64,000 nucleotides of DNA, taken from Pseudomonas sp. HS6. GTDB lineage: Bacteria; Pseudomonadota; Gammaproteobacteria; Pseudomonadales; Pseudomonadaceae. Below are positions 45,996 through 58,240 of this stretch, in pieces. The stretch is from assembly GCF_023375815.1 (NCBI RefSeq), contig NZ_CP067412.1:6466001-6530000 (forward strand), written 5' to 3'. The notes beneath the pieces are model-generated. The model saw only the letters and a program-made list of their open reading frames with translations. It was not told the DNA's origin and made no database searches. Numbering within the stretch: position 1 is the stretch's first letter; every line of letters begins with the position of its first letter. Position numbers and translations under genes: made by a program.

Positions 45996-48101
45996 ATGGC
46001 TCGTACTACTCCGATTAGTCGCTACCGTAACATCGGTATCGTCGCTCACGTGGATGCTGGTAAAACCACCACCACCGAGCGCGTCCTTTTTTACACTGGC
46101 AAAAGTCACAAAATGGGCGAGGTGCATGACGGCGCCGCGACCACAGACTGGATGGTTCAGGAGCAGGAGCGTGGTATTACCATTACTTCTGCTGCCATTA
46201 CCGCCTTCTGGAAAGGTTCCGAGAAGCAGTACGCTCACGAGCATCGCTTCAACGTAATCGATACCCCGGGCCACGTAGACTTCACCATTGAAGTAGAGCG
46301 TTCCCTGCGCGTACTCGACGGCGCTGTCGTTGTGTTCTGCGGTACTTCGGGTGTTGAGCCTCAGTCGGAAACCGTATGGCGTCAGGCCAACAAATACGGC
46401 GTTCCACGTCTTGTTTACGTAAACAAGATGGACCGTGCTGGTGCCAACTTCCTGCGCGTGATCGGTCAGATCAAACAGCGTCTGGGTCACACTCCGGTGC
46501 CGATCCAGCTGGCTATCGGTTCGGAAGACAACTTCCAGGGCCAGATCGACCTGATCAACATGCAGGCTGTTTACTGGAACGACTCTGACAAGGGTATGGT
46601 CCCTGTTCGCAAGGACATTCCTGCCGAGCTCCAAGAGCTGGCTGACGAGTGGCGCAACAACATGGTTGAAGCTGCTGCCGAAGCCAACGAAGAGCTGATG
46701 AACAAGTACCTGGAAGGCGAAGAGCTGTCGATCGAAGAGATCAAAGCTGCTTTGCGTCAGCGTACTATCGCCGGCGAAATCGTTCTGGCTGTTTGCGGTT
46801 CTTCCTTCAAGAACAAGGGTGTTCCCCTGGTTCTCGACGCCGTTATCGACTTCCTGCCTGCTCCGACCGACATTCCTGCTATCAAGGGTTCCAACCCTGA
46901 TAACGAGGAAGAGGAAATGGAGCGTCATGCAAGCGACGACGAGCCGTTCGCGGCGCTGGCGTTCAAGATCGCTACCGACCCATTCGTGGGTACCTTGACC
47001 TTCGTCCGTGTTTACTCGGGCGTGTTGAACTCCGGCGACGGCGTGATCAACTCGGTTAAAGGCAAGAAAGAGCGCGTGGGTCGTATGGTGCAAATGCACG
47101 CAAACGCCCGTGAAGAGATCAAGGAAGTGCGCGCTGGCGACATCGCGGCCCTGATCGGCATGAAGGACGTCACCACTGGTGAAACCCTCTGCAACGCTGA
47201 CAAGCCAATCATCCTGGTTCGCATGGACTTCCCGGAGCCGGTTATCTCGGTTGCCGTAGAGCCTAAGACCAAGGATGACCAGGAAAAAATGGGTATCGCT
47301 CTGGGCAAACTTGCTCAGGAAGACCCTTCTTTCCGCGTTAAAACTGATGAAGAGACTGGTCAGACGATCATCTCCGGCATGGGCGAGCTGCACCTGGACA
47401 TCCTGGTTGACCGGATGCGCCGTGAGTTCAACGTCGAAGCCAACATCGGCAAGCCTCAAGTTTCGTACCGTGAGCGCATCACGAAGAACTGCGAAATCGA
47501 AGGCAAGTTCGTTCGTCAATCCGGTGGTCGTGGTCAGTTCGGTCACTGCTGGATCCGTTTTGCTCCTGCTGACGAAGGTCAGGAAGGTCTGCAATTCGTG
47601 AACGAAGTAGTAGGTGGTGTGGTTCCTAAGGAATACATCCCGGCTATCCAGAAGGGTATCGAAGAGCAGATGAAGAACGGCGTTGTTGCCGGCTATCCGC
47701 TGATCGGCCTGAAGGCTACCGTGTTCGATGGTTCTTACCACGACGTCGACTCCAACGAGATGGCGTTTAAAGTGGCTGCTTCCATGGCGACCAAGCAACT
47801 GGCCCAGAAGGGCGGTGGTGAGTTGCTCGAGCCGATCATGGCGGTAGAGGTTGTTACGCCTGAAGACTATATGGGTGATGTGATGGGCGACCTTAACCGT
47901 CGTCGCGGCATGATCCAGGGTATGGAAGACACAGTGTCCGGCAAGGTTATCCGTGCCGAAGTTCCACTGGGTGAGATGTTCGGTTATGCGACCGACGTTC
48001 GTTCCATGTCCCAGGGTCGCGCAAGCTACTCTATGGAATTCAAAAAATACGATACGGCTCCGTCGCACATCGTCGAATCCGTTACCAAAAAACAAGGCTG
48101 A
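45996..48101 (+). CDS. fusA: Elongation factor G
   Basis: 701 residues. GTPase motifs are intact: [14 protein letters not shown] (G1), RGITITSAA (G2), DTPGHVDFT (G3) and NKMDRAG (G4). It catalyses ribosomal translocation. GCGAGGGC lies before the ATG. It is followed after 31 bases by the tuf start, as usual. Confidence 0.98.
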   Translation: MARTTPISRYRNIGIVAHVDAGKTTTTERVLFYTGKSHKMGEVHDGAATTDWMVQEQERGITITSAAITAFWKGSEKQYAHEHRFNVIDTPGHVDFTIEVERSLRVLDGAVVVFCGTSGVEPQSETVWRQANKYGVPRLVYVNKMDRAGANFLRVIGQIKQRLGHTPVPIQLAIGSEDNFQGQIDLINMQAVYWNDSDKGMVPVRKDIPAELQELADEWRNNMVEAAAEANEELMNKYLEGEELSIEEIKAALRQRTIAGEIVLAVCGSSFKNKGVPLVLDAVIDFLPAPTDIPAIKGSNPDNEEEEMERHASDDEPFAALAFKIATDPFVGTLTFVRVYSGVLNSGDGVINSVKGKKERVGRMVQMHANAREEIKEVRAGDIAALIGMKDVTTGETLCNADKPIILVRMDFPEPVISVAVEPKTKDDQEKMGIALGKLAQEDPSFRVKTDEETGQTIISGMGELHLDILVDRMRREFNVEANIGKPQVSYRERITKNCEIEGKFVRQSGGRGQFGHCWIRFAPADEGQEGLQFVNEVVGGVVPKEYIPAIQKGIEEQMKNGVVAGYPLIGLKATVFDGSYHDVDSNEMAFKVAASMATKQLAQKGGGELLEPIMAVEVVTPEDYMGDVMGDLNRRRGMIQGMEDTVSGKVIRAEVPLGEMFGYATDVRSMSQGRASYSMEFKKYDTAPSHIVESVTKKQG

Positions 48102-48116
48102 TTCAGCCCCTTTAGG

Positions 48117-51100
48117 CTAGGAGTTAATTGTCGTGGCTAAAGAAAAATTTGATCGTTCCCTACCGCACGTCAACGTTGGCACGGTGCCAGTGGTTTTACC
48201 CGCTTCGATGGTGATGACAGCGCCGTTGCTCAAGGTCACGGTCAGCGGCGTGCCGGCCGGGTTGGTCAGGGTGGCGGTGTAGACGATCGAACCACCCTCG
48301 GCCACGGAACCGGTAGCACTCAGGGTCAGATTGGTGGTGTCGACAGTGTCAGTGACCGTGGTCGAAACCGGAGTTTTGTCAGCCACCAGATTTTCGTAGT
48401 TACCGCCCGTCACGCCGGTGATCGCGTTGGTTAGCGGCGCGTGGCCGTTGAGCGCATCGTTTGGCGCGGTGGTGGTCACGGTGCCGGTGGTTTTACCCAC
48501 TTCGATGGTGATCGACTGACCGTTCGACAGGGTCACGGTTACCGGCGAACCGGTGACAGGCGCGCCCACGGTCGCGGTGTAGGTAACGGTGCCGCCTTCA
48601 GCTGCCGACTCTGTCGCGGTCAGTTTGACCGTGGTGGTGTCGATGGTGTCGGTGACGTTGGTCACGGCTGGAACGGTGCTTGGCACCAGGTTCTCGAAAC
48701 CGCCACCGGTGGCGGTCGAAATGGTTGCCTCGACTTTGCCGGCATCCTTGTAAACGTCATCGGCAGGTGCCGCAACGGTCACGGTGCCGGAGGTCTTGCC
48801 GGCTTCGATGGTGATCACCGCGCCGTTCGACAGGGTCACGGTCACCGGCGTACCGGCCGGGTTGGTCAGGGTGGCGGTGTAGACAATCGAGCCACCCTCG
48901 GCGACCGAATCGGTGGCCGTCAGGTTCAGGTTGGTCGTGTCGACGGTGTCCGAAACCGAGGTATTTGCCGGTTTGCTGTCGACCGCCAGGCTTTCGTAGT
49001 TGCCACCGGTGGCCTTGTCGATGGTCACGCTCAGGGAGCTGCCGCCGGCCAGCGGGCTGTTCGGCGCGACGAAGTTCACGGTGCCGGTGGTCTCGCCGAC
49101 GGCGATGGTGATGGTCTGGCCGTTGGACAGGGTCACGACGACCGGCGAACCGGTCACTGGCGCCGTCACGGTCGCGGTGTAGACCACGGTTTCGCCTTCG
49201 GCGACGTTGGCGGTGGCCGTCAGCGACACGGTGGACGTGTCGATAGTGTCATTGACGGTGGTGACTGCCGGGGCGGTGCTGGTGACCAGGTTTTCGAAGT
49301 CGCCACCGGTGGCGCCCTTGATGGTCGTTTCAACGGTGCCGGCGTCCTTGTAGACGTCGTCCTTCGGTGCATCGACGGTCACGGTGCCGGTGGTTTTGCC
49401 GGCCTCGATGGTGATCACGGCGCCGTTGCTCAACGTTACGGTCACCGGGGTGCCGGCGGCGTTGGTCAGGGTCGCGGTGTAGGTGATATGGCCACCTTCG
49501 TTGACGGCCGGCGTCGCGCTCAGGGTCAGATTGGTGGTGTCGACGGTGTCGGTCACAGTGGTGCTGACCGGAGTTTTGTCGGCCACGAGATTTTCGTAGT
49601 TACCGCCGCTCACGCCGGTGATCGAGTTGCTCAGTGGTTCGTGACCGTTGAGTGCGTCGTTCGGCGCGGTGGTGGTCACGGTGCCAGTGGTTTTGCCGAC
49701 TTCGATGGTGATCGACTGACCGTTGGCCAGGGTCACGGTGACCGGAGAGCCGGTCACTGGTGCGCCAACAGTTGCGGTGTAAGTGACGGTGCCGCCTTCA
49801 GCTGCCGACTCGGTCGCGGTCAGTTTGACGGTCGAGGTGTCGATGGTATCGGTGACTTCGGTGACGGCCGGAACAGTGCTTGGCACCAGGTTCTCGAAGT
49901 TGCCGCCGGAAGCGTCCTTGATCGTGACTTCGACTTTGCCGGCGTCCTTGTAGACGTCATCGGCAGGTGCTGCAACGGTCACGGTGCCAGTGGTTTTGCC
50001 TGCTTCGATGGTGATGACGGAGCCGTTGCTCAACGTCACGGTCACCGGTGTGCCCGCCGGGTTGGTCAATGTAGCGGTGTAGACGATCGAACCGCCCTCG
50101 GCCACCGAGTCAGTGGCGCTGAGGGTCAGGTTGGTGGTGTCGACGGTGTCGGTGACGGTGGTCGAAACCGGAGTCTTGTCGGCTACGAGGTTTTCGTAGT
50201 TGCCGCCCGTCACGCCGGTGATCGCGTTGGTCAGCGGTGCATGACCGGTCAACGCATCGTTCGGTGCGGTGGTGGTGACGGTGCCGGTGGTCTTGCCGAC
50301 TTCAATGGTGATCGACTGACCGTTGGACAGGGTCACGGTGACCGGCGAACCGGTTACGGGTGCACCCACGGTGGCGGTGTAGGTGACGGTGCCGCCCTCA
50401 GCAGCGGTCTCGGAAGCAGTCAGCTTCACGGTCGTCGTATCGATGGTGTCGGTGACTTCAGTGACGGCCGGAACAGTGCTCGGCACCAGGTTCTCGAAGT
50501 TGCCGCCGGAAGCGTCCTTGATCGTGACTTCGACCTTACCGGCGTCTTTGTAGACGTCATCAGCAGGTGCTGGAACGCTTACGGTGCCAGTGGTTTTGCC
50601 CGCTTCGATGGTGATGACGGAGCCATTGCTCAACGTCAAGGTCACCGGCGTACCGGCCGGGTTGGTCAGGGTTGCGGTGTAAACAATCGAACCGCCTTCA
50701 GCCACAGAACCGGTGGCGCTCAGGGTCAGATCGGTAGTATCGACGGTGTCGGTGACCGTGGTCGAAACAGGGGTTTTGTCAGCAACCAGATTCTCGTAGT
50801 TACCGCCGGTCACGCCAGTGATCGAGTTACTCAGTGGCTCATGACCATTTAACGCATCGTTCGGCGCGGTGGTGGTGACGGTGCCGGTGGTCTTGCCCAC
50901 TTCGATGGTGATCGACTGACCGTTGGCCAGGGTCACGGTCACAGGCGAGCCGGTCACAGGCGCGCCAACCGTCGCGGTGTAGGTGACAGTGCCACCTTCA
51001 GCAGCGGTTTCGGAAGCGGTCAGCTTTACGGTCGTCGTGTCGATGGTGTCAGTGACTTCAGTGACGGCCGGAACGGTGCTTGGAACGAGATTTTCGAAGT

Positions 51101-52267
51101 TGCCGCCAGTTGCATCCTTGATGGTGACTTCGACTTTGCCGGCGTCTTTATAGACGTCATCGGCTGGCGCCGGAACGGTCACGGTGCCGGTGGTTTTACC
51201 CGCCTCAATGGTGATGACCGAGCCGTTGCTCAACGTCACGGTCACTGGTGTGCCGGCCGGGTTGGTCAGGGTCGCGGTGTAAACGATCGAACCACCTTCG
51301 GCCACAGAGCCAGTGGCGCTGAGGGTCAGGTTGGTGGTGTCGACGGTGTCAGTCACTGTGGTGCTGACCGGCGTTTTGTCGGCAACGAGGTTTTCGTAGT
51401 TGCCGCCCGTCACGCCAGTGATCGAGTTGCTCAGCGGTTCATGACCGTTCAACGCATCGTTCGGCGCGGTGGTGGTGACGGTGCCGGTGGTCTTGCCGAC
51501 TTCGATGGTGATGGTCTGGCCGTTGGCCAGGGTCACGGTGACCGGCGAGCCAGTCACTGGTGCGCTAACCGTGGCGGTGTAGGTGACAGTGCCGCCCTCG
51601 GCCACCGAGGTATCGGCGCTCAGCTTCACGGTCGAGGTGTCGATGGTATCGGTGACTTCGGTGACGGCCGGAACAGTGCTTGGCACCAGGTTTTCGAAGT
51701 TGCCGCCGGAAGCGTCCTTGATCGTGACTTCGACTTTGCCGGCGTCCTTGTAGACGTCATCGGCAGGTGCCGGAACGCTGACGGTGCCGGTGGTTTTACC
51801 GGCTTCGATGGTGATCACGGCACCGTTCGACAGGGTCACGGTCACCGGAGTGCCGGCCGGGTTGGTCAGGGTCGCGGTGTAGACGATCGAACCGCCCTCG
51901 GCCACGGAGCCAGTGGCGCTGAGGGTCAGGTTAGTGGTGTCGACAGTGTCGGTGACGGTGGTGCTGACCGGCGTCTTGTCGGCTACGAGGTTCTCATAAT
52001 TGCCGCCAGTCACGCCGGTGATCGAGTTGCTCAGCGGTTCGTGACCGTTGAGTGCATCGTTCGGCGCAGTAGTGGTCACGGTGCCAGTGGTCTTGCCCAC
52101 TTCGATGGTGATCGACTGACCATTGGCCAGGGTCACGGTCACTGGAGAACCGGTCACTGGTGCGCCAACCGTGGCGGTGTAGGTGACGGTGCCACCTTCA
52201 GCAGCGGACTCGGTCGCGGTCAGTTTGACCGTGGTGGTGTCGATGGTGTCGGTGACTTCAGTGACGG
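48117..52267 (-). CDS. lapA: LapA-type adhesin repeat fragment (both ends missing)
   Basis: About 1360 codons of the same 200-residue unit as at 4149-10290, about 6.8 units of 600 bp. True coding sequence runs from about 52267 to 48181; the last 20 codons to the stop at 48117 are tuf leader read backwards. Variants differ from the first array: VEVTIKDASGG in place of VEATISTATGG, and NGHEPLSNSIT in place of TGHAPLTNAIT. One unit is clearly diverged (NFVAPNSPLAGGSSLSVTID and GGNYESLAVDSKPANTSVSD, about 48930-49090). There is no start, signal or end domain. I infer it is another part of the same lapA gene placed here in the wrong orientation. Confidence 0.8.
48133..48182 (+). pseudogene. tufA: tufA, only the first 17 codons
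   Basis: GTG start after TAGGAGTTAATTGTC, coding MAKEKFDRSLPHVNVGT; the sequence then changes to antisense LapA repeats. Expected next residues (IGHVDHGKTT) are absent. The break lies where the two tuf copies of the genome become identical, which points to an assembly join, not to a real mutation. Confidence 0.9.
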
Positions 52268-52268
52268 C

Positions 52269-52438
52269 CCTAGATCGTTCTTTAAAAATTTGGGTATGTG
52301 ATAGAAAGATAGACTGAACGTTACTTTCACTGGTAACGGATCAGGCTAAGGTAAAATTTGTGAGTTCTCTTAGTTGAGAAATTCGAATTTTCGGCGAATG
52401 TCGTCTTCACAGTATAACCAGATTGCTTGGGGTTATAT
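52269..52438 (+). other. 3' end of the 16S-23S spacer
   Basis: From about GATCGTTCTTTAAAAATTTG onward the sequence is the typical Pseudomonas rRNA spacer end (box-A-like TGTTCTTTAA variant, GTGATAGAAAGATAGACTGA). The 16S gene and the spacer tRNAs (Ile, Ala) that normally precede it are absent. Confidence 0.8.
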
Positions 52439-55328
<2,890 letters not shown>

Positions 55329-55552
55329 TATAACACCCAAGCAATTTGACTACTCGAAAGAGCATCAGATTGCGGTGTGTGAAGACGCAATGAACCGAAA
55401 GTTCGACATTCACAAAAACACCGAAAACTATCCCATACCCAATTTGCTGAAGCGAGACCTTATGGTCACGACTCAGTACCCGGATTGCGTGAATTCTATG
55501 CAACGGCTCAGCGCATGGCTATTATTCGGCCTCATTTTGAGGTGAGACAGGC
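55329..55552 (+). other. 23S-5S spacer without a 5S gene
   Basis: The first 140 bases match the normal 23S-5S spacer (GCATCAGATTGCGGTGTGTG, CACGACTCAGTACCCG). The 5S rRNA that should start here is missing; from about 55475 the sequence is the birA upstream region. Confidence 0.7.
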
Positions 55553-56506
55553 ATGCTGACGTTGTTGAACCTTCTGAGGGATGGGCGATTCCATTCCGGT
55601 CAGACCCTGGGCGCTGCCCTGGGGATTAGTCGAAGTGCAGTGTGGAAGCAGCTTCAGCATCTGGAGGCTGAGCTTGGGTTATCAATACATAAAGTTCGAG
55701 GGCGGGGCTATCAGTTGGCCTCACCATTGGCGTTGCTTGATTCAGTCAAGATAGAGGAAAGTCTAACCGGCTGGTCTGTGAGTGTCTTCGACTCAATCGA
55801 CTCTACTAACGCCGAATCGTTGCGCGCCGTTGATCGGGGTCAAATGGCGCCCTTTCTGGTGCTGGCGGAGCGACAAATTTCTGGACGTGGGCGTAGAGGT
55901 CGCAAGTGGGTCAGTCCGTTTGCCGAGAATCTCTATTACAGTCTCGTACTGCGTATAGATGGTGGGATGCGTCAAGTTGAAGGGCTGAGTCTTGTTGTGG
56001 GTCTTGCGGTCATGCAAACCCTGCGTGCACTTGGGGTGCCAGCTGCGGGGCTGAAGTGGCCCAATGATGTTTTGGCTGGGCGGAAAAAAGTCGCCGGAAT
56101 CTTGCTGGAGCTGGTCGGGGATCCTGCTGATGTGTGTCACGTAGTGCTGGGTGTTGGCATTAACGTGAACATGCAAGCTACCGACGAAATCGATCAACAG
56201 TGGACTTCAATGAGGCTCGAGTCGGGAAGAGCTTGCGACCGTAATATTCTGGCGGTTGAGCTGAGTAAGCAGTTACAGCTTTATTTACAGCGTCACCAAT
56301 CAGGCGGTTTCTCTGCGCTTCAGGCGGAGTGGCAAGCGAATCATTTGTGGCAAGGGCAGATGGTCACTCTGACTGCCGGTATTAATCAAATAGATGGTGT
56401 GGTGTTGGGGATCGATAATCAAGGTGCTCTGCGGCTGAATGTGGGTGGTGTGGAAAGAGTCTTTAGTGGCGGTGAGCTCAGCTTGAGGCTGCGTGATGAT
56501 TCTTGA
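55553..56506 (+). CDS. birA: BirA, biotin-protein ligase / biotin repressor
   Basis: 317 residues. The N-terminal winged helix ([20 protein letters not shown] and VWKQLQHLE) shows the bifunctional form that also represses biotin genes. The central ligase domain has the biotin-adenylate loop [12 protein letters not shown] and LKWPNDVL; a small C-terminal SH3-like domain follows. It attaches biotin to acetyl-CoA carboxylase carrier protein. The gene normally follows an rRNA operon in Pseudomonas, and it overlaps coaX by 11 bases, so the two are co-translated. Confidence 0.97.
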   Translation: MLTLLNLLRDGRFHSGQTLGAALGISRSAVWKQLQHLEAELGLSIHKVRGRGYQLASPLALLDSVKIEESLTGWSVSVFDSIDSTNAESLRAVDRGQMAPFLVLAERQISGRGRRGRKWVSPFAENLYYSLVLRIDGGMRQVEGLSLVVGLAVMQTLRALGVPAAGLKWPNDVLAGRKKVAGILLELVGDPADVCHVVLGVGINVNMQATDEIDQQWTSMRLESGRACDRNILAVELSKQLQLYLQRHQSGGFSALQAEWQANHLWQGQMVTLTAGINQIDGVVLGIDNQGALRLNVGGVERVFSGGELSLRLRDDS

Positions 56507-57245
56507 GCTCGATTGTGGAAACAGCTTTATCAAGTGGCGGGTGCTGAGTGATGAGTCAGGCGCCCTGGTCGCGGAGGGGGTGGTTGACTCTGATGAGGCA
56601 TTAGTCGCCAGTCTTCGCTCGGCTGATAAATTGTCTCTAGCTAAATGCCGCCTTGTCAGTGTAAGAACAGAAGAGGAGACCAATTTGCTGATTGGTTTTC
56701 TCAGGCGTGAGTTCGGTATTTCCGTTGTCCGTGCGACCCCCGCTCGCGAGATGTCCGGCGTCAAGAATGGCTATGACGACTACGAGCGCCTTGGGCTCGA
56801 TCGCTGGCTGGCGATGCTGGGTGGCTTTCATTTGGCCAATGGCCCTTGCGTGGTCCTGGATTTCGGGACGGCGGTGACCGCTGACTTCATTGCGGCGGAT
56901 GGTGAGCACCTAGGGGGCTTCATTTGCCCCGGCATGCCGCTAATGCGAAATCAATTGCGTACGCACACTCGCAAGATTCGCTATGGGGATCTTGCGGCGG
57001 AGCGGGCACTGACCAGTCGGGCTCCTGGGCGCAATACGGTTGAGGCGGTGGAGCGAGGTTGTTCGCTGATGCTGAGAGGGTTCGTATTGACTCAGTTGGA
57101 AATGGCGCGATCCTACTGGGGGGAATCTTTCAGCATTTTTGTCACTGGTGGAGATGCTGAACTGGTGTCGGATGTTGCACCGGGCGCCCGAGTCGTTTCC
57201 GATTTGGTGTTCGTAGGTTTGGCTATGGCATGTCCTTTGTCCTGA
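56496..57245 (+). CDS. coaX: CoaX, type III pantothenate kinase
   Basis: 249 residues from ATG 56496, inside the end of birA (a GTG one codon earlier is possible). ASKHA-type motifs: [16 protein letters not shown] (phosphate 1), [12 protein letters not shown] and [14 protein letters not shown] (with the catalytic Asp region). It phosphorylates pantothenate in the first step of coenzyme A synthesis; type III enzymes need a monovalent cation and are not inhibited by CoA. Pseudomonas relies on this type. Confidence 0.96.
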   Translation: MILELDCGNSFIKWRVLSDESGALVAEGVVDSDEALVASLRSADKLSLAKCRLVSVRTEEETNLLIGFLRREFGISVVRATPAREMSGVKNGYDDYERLGLDRWLAMLGGFHLANGPCVVLDFGTAVTADFIAADGEHLGGFICPGMPLMRNQLRTHTRKIRYGDLAAERALTSRAPGRNTVEAVERGCSLMLRGFVLTQLEMARSYWGESFSIFVTGGDAELVSDVAPGARVVSDLVFVGLAMACPLS

Positions 57246-57252
57246 GGTTTGT

Positions 57253-57678
57253 ATGCGTTGGTTGTTTCTCCTACTTCTGGTACTCAATGTTTTTTATTAC
57301 GTCTGGCATCAGCAGGAGGCTCCATTGCGTGCAAAGGATGTCACGCCTCTCAGTCTTTATCGTGGTTCGCAGCAAGATATCCGTTTGCTGAGTGAGGCTG
57401 GTGATGCCTCGCGAGGTGCGAAGGCCGATGGGCAGTGTCTATATATAGGTGGTTCGGGTCGTCCTGAAACTGCGCAGGCGCTGGAACAGCGCTTGAGTGA
57501 GCTTGGTGCGAAAGCTCAGCCTTTGCCGAAAGATCTTTCCAGCAATGCATATTGGTTCCGAATCACGCCTGAAACCCAGCGTTTCCTGGGCGACGCTCAG
57601 TTACAAAACCTTTCCAAGGAATTCAATGAGTTAAAACATAAAATAATGCTGTGCGAGGGGGTTGCACCTGCGGAATAG
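57253..57678 (+). CDS. SPOR-domain membrane-anchored protein
   Basis: 141 residues: N-terminal membrane anchor (WLFLLLLVLNVFYYVWH) and a C-terminal SPOR-like domain (CLYIGGSGRPETAQALEQRL, LSSNAYWFRITPE). SPOR domains bind denuded peptidoglycan at the division septum. It starts 7 bases after coaX and is probably the third gene of birA-coaX-SPOR. Exact role unknown. Confidence 0.85.
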   Translation: MRWLFLLLLVLNVFYYVWHQQEAPLRAKDVTPLSLYRGSQQDIRLLSEAGDASRGAKADGQCLYIGGSGRPETAQALEQRLSELGAKAQPLPKDLSSNAYWFRITPETQRFLGDAQLQNLSKEFNELKHKIMLCEGVAPAE

Positions 57679-57780
57679 TTTGCATAGAATGGCGCCCGCT
57701 CCACAGCGAAGACCTGAAAAGGTTGAAGCAGTAGGGCGATGTCAAAGCAGCTAACCTCAGGTTTTTAAATGAGAAAATGC

Positions 57781-57808
57781 TTGACAAGGGTTTGGCATAG
57801 TATAGAAT
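57781..57808 (+). promoter_or_regulatory. Promoter of the tRNA-Tyr/Gly/Thr-tuf unit
   Basis: TTGACA, 16-base spacer, TAGAAT, then a GC-rich discriminator (GCCGGCC) just before tRNA-Tyr. This is the pattern of a strong, growth-rate-controlled stable RNA promoter. Confidence 0.8.
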
Positions 57809-57821
57809 GCCGGCCTGATTA

Positions 57822-57906
57822 GGAGGGGTTCCCGAGCGGCCAAAGGGATCAGACTGTAAATCTGACGTCTACGACTTCGAAGGTTCGAATCCTTCTCCCT
57901 CCACCA
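57822..57906 (+). tRNA. tRNA-Tyr (anticodon GTA)
   Basis: 85 bases with a long variable arm, GGAGGGG acceptor, loop ACTGTAAAT and encoded CCA. Confidence 0.97.
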
Positions 57907-57931
57907 GATTTTAGCGTGGGCTGCAGGCTCC

Positions 57932-58005
<74 letters not shown>

Positions 58006-58031
58006 AGTTTGCAGGTTGTGCAAAGTGTTAC

Positions 58032-58107
58032 GCTCTTGTAGCTCAGTTGGTAGAGCACACCCTTGGTAAGGGTGAGGTCAGCGGTTCAAATCCGCTCAAG
58101 AGCTCCA
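58032..58107 (+). tRNA. tRNA-Thr (anticodon GGT)
   Basis: 76 bases, GCTCTTG acceptor pairing with CAAGAGC, anticodon loop TTGGTAA and encoded CCA. Confidence 0.97.
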
Positions 58108-58192
58108 TATAACAAGGCAGATATGAAAATATCTGCCTTTGTTTTAATGGCTAGGGTTGTTTGCTTATTTCTTCTGTGAGGGGTGATATCGA

Positions 58193-58240
58193 TGGCTAAG
58201 GAAAAATTTGATCGTTCCCTACCGCACGTCAACGTCGGGG
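58193..58240 (+). pseudogene. tufB: tufB, only the first 16 codons
   Basis: ATG start coding MAKEKFDRSLPHVNVG, preceded by the three tRNA genes as in normal tufB loci. At about 58239 it changes to RTX coding sequence in another frame. It breaks at the same codon as the other tuf start (48133). The piece at 32337-32771 is most likely its true 3' end. Confidence 0.9.

Noticed and set aside
48441..50852. Plus-strand frame of 803 codons in the second LapA block
   Set aside because: Shadow of the minus-strand adhesin repeats; same low-complexity pattern, no ribosome binding site.
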